A stretch of 64,000 bases of DNA from positions 248,001-312,000 of the forward strand of contig NAUB01000023.1 of assembly GCA_003676145.1 (NCBI GenBank), read 5' to 3'. The position numbers and the translations under genes are program-made. Each line of letters starts with the position of its first letter. Positions within the stretch are counted from its first letter, which is position 1. Below, piece after piece: positions 61,191 to 64,000 of this stretch. The notes under the pieces are model-generated. The model was not told the DNA's origin, ran no database searches, and was given only the letters and a program-made list of their open reading frames with translations. Source of the stretch: a gamma proteobacterium symbiont of Stewartia floridana. GTDB lineage: Bacteria; Pseudomonadota; Gammaproteobacteria; Chromatiales; Chromatiaceae.

Positions 61191-62390
61191 TCAACCGACC
61201 AGACGGTCAAAAATCCTGAAACCGGCGATATAGGTGCCCGCTGCCGAGCCGATGGTGCTGAACAGAAACACCAGCAGGGTACGCGAGACCCGATTGCGCC
61301 ACCAGCCTTTGGCTGTGGTGGTGTCGTCTCGAAGCTGACTGAAGTCCGCCACCGTGGGTTTGCGTAGAAACACCTCGGCCAGCGAGGTCACCATGCCGGC
61401 ACCCACCGCCGGGTTGAGAGAGGTCAGGGGGGCGGCGAGAAAGGCGGTCAGGATGGTCAGTGGATGGGCGGCTGCCAGCAGCGCCCCGAGGGCGGAGAGA
61501 CCGCCATTGATCAATACCCAGTCCATGATCAGCTCCATGCCCAGCTCCGGGCTGCGGCTGAAACCAACAACAAAGCCGCTGACCACCAGCAGTGCAATGG
61601 CCCAGGGAATGATCTTTGGCCAGTGGCTGGGTTTGGGCTCCTCTTCAAGCTGTTCGATGGTGGTGGTTGGGGTCTGCTGTTCTGAGGCCTCCAGATAGCG
61701 GGCGATGCCATTCATATGCCCGGCGCCGATCACCACCAGCAGATTCTCATGACCCGCCTTTTCGATCTCCTGTTTGAGTCTTGCCGCCATGTACCGATCC
61801 CGCTCATCGATCAGGGGCAGATAGAGATCCTGTCGGTCTTCGGCAAATTCCGCGAAGGTGGTCTCCAGGATATCGCCCTCTTTCAGGTGCTCGATCTCCT
61901 CTTCTGTGACCTGCTCTTTGGAGAGGATGCTGGCCAGCAGACCGGTAAACAGGGTCAGCCGTTTCCACCAGGAGAGATTGCCGGCAACCCTTTTCAGGGT
62001 GGTGCTGATCTCCCGGTCGATGAGCAGCAGCGGCTTTTCTGACTCCTGGGCGATGCGGATCGCCTCTCTCTGTTCAGCGCCTGGGGCAATGCCGAACTGG
62101 TTGGCCAGACGCTGTTGGTAGGCGCCCAATGCCAGGTTTGCCATGACCATCATCACCCGGCCCTGCCTGACCACCTTGAACAGATCCATCTTCGCCAGGT
62201 CATCCGGGTTGATCAGCGCATTGAAGCGGCTGGGGCAGAGCTCCACGGCAACCGCATCATAGTCGCCGGTTTGCAGCAGCTCCTCTACCTTTTCAGCGCT
62301 GTTCCGGGAGACGTGGGCAGTTCCCAGCAGGGTGATTTTACTCTCTCCCAGAAGGAGTTCCTTCTGAGGTTCCCGGTTGTTTTCTGTCAT
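61191..62390 (-). CDS. TraB family protein (PrgY/TraB-like)
   Basis: This 399-residue protein has an N-terminal TraB/PrgY catalytic-type domain (TLLGTAHVSRNSAEKV, AVELCPSRFNAL, VVIGAGHMNGI). A C-terminal region with several membrane helices (about 255-395) follows. In gram-positive bacteria PrgY removes a pheromone; in proteobacteria the role is unknown. The conserved His in GTAH and the Glu in ELCPSR, thought essential in TraB/Tiki-like metalloproteases, are present. It is divergent from cysC and convergent with cca. Confidence 0.88.
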   Translation of the reverse strand: MTENNREPQKELLLGESKITLLGTAHVSRNSAEKVEELLQTGDYDAVAVELCPSRFNALINPDDLAKMDLFKVVRQGRVMMVMANLALGAYQQRLANQFGIAPGAEQREAIRIAQESEKPLLLIDREISTTLKRVAGNLSWWKRLTLFTGLLASILSKEQVTEEEIEHLKEGDILETTFAEFAEDRQDLYLPLIDERDRYMAARLKQEIEKAGHENLLVVIGAGHMNGIARYLEASEQQTPTTTIEQLEEEPKPSHWPKIIPWAIALLVVSGFVVGFSRSPELGMELIMDWVLINGGLSALGALLAAAHPLTILTAFLAAPLTSLNPAVGAGMVTSLAEVFLRKPTVADFSQLRDDTTTAKGWWRNRVSRTLLVFLFSTIGSAAGTYIAGFRIFDRLVG

Positions 62391-62638
62391 CTTTTATGGC
62401 TTGGGTCGTTTCAAAAGCCCGACATTGTAACAGCCTTGCCGGATGAACGGACGAATGATTGCAGAGCTTGTGGCCGTTTCCCGACCACTCAAAGCAGCGG
62501 GCCTCGAAGGCCGCTTTCGTCACTGCCGCTGCCAAAATGGTCAGATCTCTGATAACTTACTGACTTTAAAAGGTAGGCTGGTAGAATTCGCTGCCAACTT
62601 ACGGATAGGTTTAATTCAATCTGAAATCATGGTTACCA

Positions 62639-63247
62639 ATGCAAAATAATATCGTTTGGCATCAAGCCACAGTAACCCGCGAACGGCGGGAGCAGATGAA
62701 TAAACACCGGGCGAAACTGCTTTGGTTTACTGGTCTTTCCGGCTCAGGCAAATCCACTTTGGCCCATGCCTTGGAAGAGGAGCTCTACCAGCGTGGTTGT
62801 CGAACCTATGTATTGGATGGAGACAATGTACGCCATGGATTATGCGGGGATCTGGGATTCAGCGATGCAGACCGGACTGAGAATATCCGCCGTATTGCAG
62901 AATTGGCAAAATTGTTTGTAGCTGCCGGAGTTATTTCACTGACTGCGTTTATCTCCCCATTCCGGGAAGACCGGGACAAGGCGCGAGGACTTTTCCCCCA
63001 TGGAGATTTCATTGAGGTCTATGTAGATTGTCCGCTGGAGGTCTGTGAGTCCCGGGATGTAAAAGGGCTCTACAAAAAGGCACGGGCTGGAGTGATCAAG
63101 GATTTCACCGGGATATCTTCACCGTATGAGCCCCCATCCAACCCTGAGATCACCATCCAGACAGCGGACCGGGAAGTGGCGGATTGTGTCAATGAGATCA
63201 TCGGTTCTTTGGAGTTACGGGGTGTCATACCTAACCGGGTGGTTTAG
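62639..63247 (+). CDS. cysC: Adenylylsulfate kinase CysC
   Basis: CysC phosphorylates adenosine 5'-phosphosulfate to PAPS. It has 202 residues. The P-loop [15 protein letters not shown] and the [20 protein letters not shown] motif are characteristic, followed by [12 protein letters not shown] and [10 protein letters not shown]. Its role is sulfate assimilation or supply of PAPS for sulfation. No cysD/cysN genes are seen beside it, so it stands apart from a sulfate-activation operon. A lipoprotein gene follows 27 bp later. Confidence 0.95.
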   Translation: MQNNIVWHQATVTRERREQMNKHRAKLLWFTGLSGSGKSTLAHALEEELYQRGCRTYVLDGDNVRHGLCGDLGFSDADRTENIRRIAELAKLFVAAGVISLTAFISPFREDRDKARGLFPHGDFIEVYVDCPLEVCESRDVKGLYKKARAGVIKDFTGISSPYEPPSNPEITIQTADREVADCVNEIIGSLELRGVIPNRVV

Positions 63248-63274
63248 TAAAGGTCCCAAATAAGGAGCAGCATT

Positions 63275-63673
63275 GTGAGCAGACGGCACTATTTTTTTGT
63301 TTTACTCCTTTTCCAGCTGACTGCGTGCCAGACGCTTGGGGAACATACCCGAGCTGAAACCCTTGAGACGGTTTTGCGCAGTTATGAAGCTTCGATTCGC
63401 TGGACTTCAGGGCAACAGGCCTATAATTTCCTGCCTCCGGACCACAAGGACAAAGAGTATAAGCCAGTCTCGAAAAACATCCGGGTAACCCACTACGAGG
63501 TGGTACAGGGACCAACCATGCTGGGCGAGGATAAGGCGATCCAGACCGTGGTGATTCAATACGTGTTACAGGACTCGCAGGTTCTCAAAGAGATGATCGA
63601 CAAGCAGGAGTGGCGCTACGACGAAGAGGGAGAAGTCTGGCATCTCTACAGCCCGGTACCGACTTTCAAATAG
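63275..63673 (+). CDS. Hypothetical lipoprotein, 132 residues
   Basis: This starts at a GTG with AAGGAG just upstream. The signal peptide ends in the lipobox LTAC (Cys about residue 18), so the protein is probably a lipoprotein at the inner or outer membrane. The mature part is about 115 residues, beta-rich, with ETVLRSYEASIRW near the start and WRYDEEGEVWHLYSP near the end. I do not know the family. It lies 27 bp after cysC and 14 bp before the transporter gene. Confidence 0.75.
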   Translation: MSRRHYFFVLLLFQLTACQTLGEHTRAETLETVLRSYEASIRWTSGQQAYNFLPPDHKDKEYKPVSKNIRVTHYEVVQGPTMLGEDKAIQTVVIQYVLQDSQVLKEMIDKQEWRYDEEGEVWHLYSPVPTFK

Positions 63674-63687
63674 GGAGACCGGCCGCC

Positions 63688-64000
63688 ATGACCGAAGATT
63701 ACCGCCCGCTCTCGCCGACTGCCAGATTTCTGCTCTCTGCCGCTGCGTTCGTGGTCATTGTGGCGGGCATGAAAGCGGCAGTGACCCTGCTGATCCCGTT
63801 TCTGCTGTCACTGTTTATTGCCGTAATTGCCGCACCGCCGCTCTTCTTTCTCAAAGAGAAGGGGGTGCCGAGTGGTTTGGCGATGGTTTCGGTCATCGGC
63901 ATGATCATCATCGTCGGCTTGATGCTGGCCTGGTTGGTGGGGGGGTCGCTGAACGATTTCACCAGCAATCTGCCAAGCTACCAGGAGATACTCAAACAGC
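63688..64000 (+). CDS. AI-2E family transporter (partial, cut by window end)
   Basis: This is the first 104 codons of a membrane protein that runs off the window. It begins MTEDYRPLSPTARFLL. Hydrophobic helices at residues 11-30, 32-50 and 60-85 surround a segment (SLFIAVIAAPPLFFLKEKG) that resembles the start of the AI-2E/TqsA/PerM transporter family. The family moves autoinducer-2 or other small molecules, and several members have unknown substrates. Its ATG is 14 bp after the lipoprotein gene. Confidence 0.8.
   Translation, partial: MTEDYRPLSPTARFLLSAAAFVVIVAGMKAAVTLLIPFLLSLFIAVIAAPPLFFLKEKGVPSGLAMVSVIGMIIIVGLMLAWLVGGSLNDFTSNLPSYQEILKQ

Overview
The window is a chromosomal segment around the replication origin of a gammaproteobacterium. 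The evidence is the classical order parB-parA-rsmG-mnmG ... mnmE-yidC-yidD-rnpA-rpmH | dnaA-dnaN-recF-gyrB, the two-subunit glycyl-tRNA synthetase (glyQ/glyS), glnA-DUF4124-ntrB-ntrC, and P. aeruginosa-type parS sites. The flanking genes (cytochrome c', bacteriohemerythrin, PilZ/GGDEF/EAL and CheB-CheR signalling, cysC) would fit a respiratory, environmentally sensing bacterium such as a Chromatiales-like sulfur oxidiser. That taxonomic placement is inference only. No tRNA, rRNA, insertion sequence, prophage or CRISPR array was seen.

Layout. 1-706: no gene recognised. 707-5260 (minus): parB, parA, rsmG, mnmG. 5612-9475 (plus): a MoxR ATPase / DUF58 / TgpA transglutaminase operon set between the mnm genes. 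9500-13894 (minus): a YdcH-like protein, mnmE, yidC, yidD, rnpA, rpmH. 14154-20406 (plus): dnaA, dnaN, recF, gyrB, with a probable oriC between dnaA and dnaN and two parS sites inside recF. 20469-25110 (minus): plsC, gmhB, a MazG-like gene, glyS, glyQ. 25454-25903: a DUF2780 exported protein. 26234-28644 (plus): a PP-loop ThiI-like ATPase, a TusA-like sulfur carrier and a cation-efflux transporter. 28875-33689: the nitrogen-regulation cluster glnA, a DUF4124 protein, ntrB and ntrC, with NtrC boxes before glnA and before ntrB. 33876-34963: an unknown protein and endonuclease V. 35161-42633: a sensory cluster made of a standalone diiron ODP-type beta-lactamase-fold protein, a PAS-GGDEF-EAL protein, a CheB-CheR-PAS fusion, an orphan Cys-motif protein and a PDC/Cache-like protein. 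42720-44686: hemE and a beta-hydroxyacid dehydrogenase. 45024-47850: a hybrid histidine kinase, a bacteriohemerythrin under a textbook FNR box, and a 26-residue membrane peptide gene. 48394-57871: an unknown protein, a CAP-domain lipoprotein, ppc and a giant FAD/Fe-S oxidoreductase. 57996-64000: cytochrome c', PilZ, DUF4124, cca, TraB, cysC, a lipoprotein and the start of an AI-2E family transporter.

How the parts fit. ParB, ParA and the two parS sites form the origin-segregation system next to the probable oriC. MnmG and MnmE together modify U34 of tRNA. YidC, YidD, RnpA and RpmH form the usual compact gene block. NtrB/NtrC control glnA and probably their own operon. Several genes point to oxygen, nitric oxide and c-di-GMP sensing: ODP, GGDEF-EAL, CheB-CheR, hemerythrin with an FNR box, and PilZ.

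The most distinctive non-coding feature is a family of long imperfect inverted repeats built from tandem CGC(C/A)AAT-type or ACACGAAGG-type words. Full or partial copies lie in at least seven places, nearly all in intergenic gaps.
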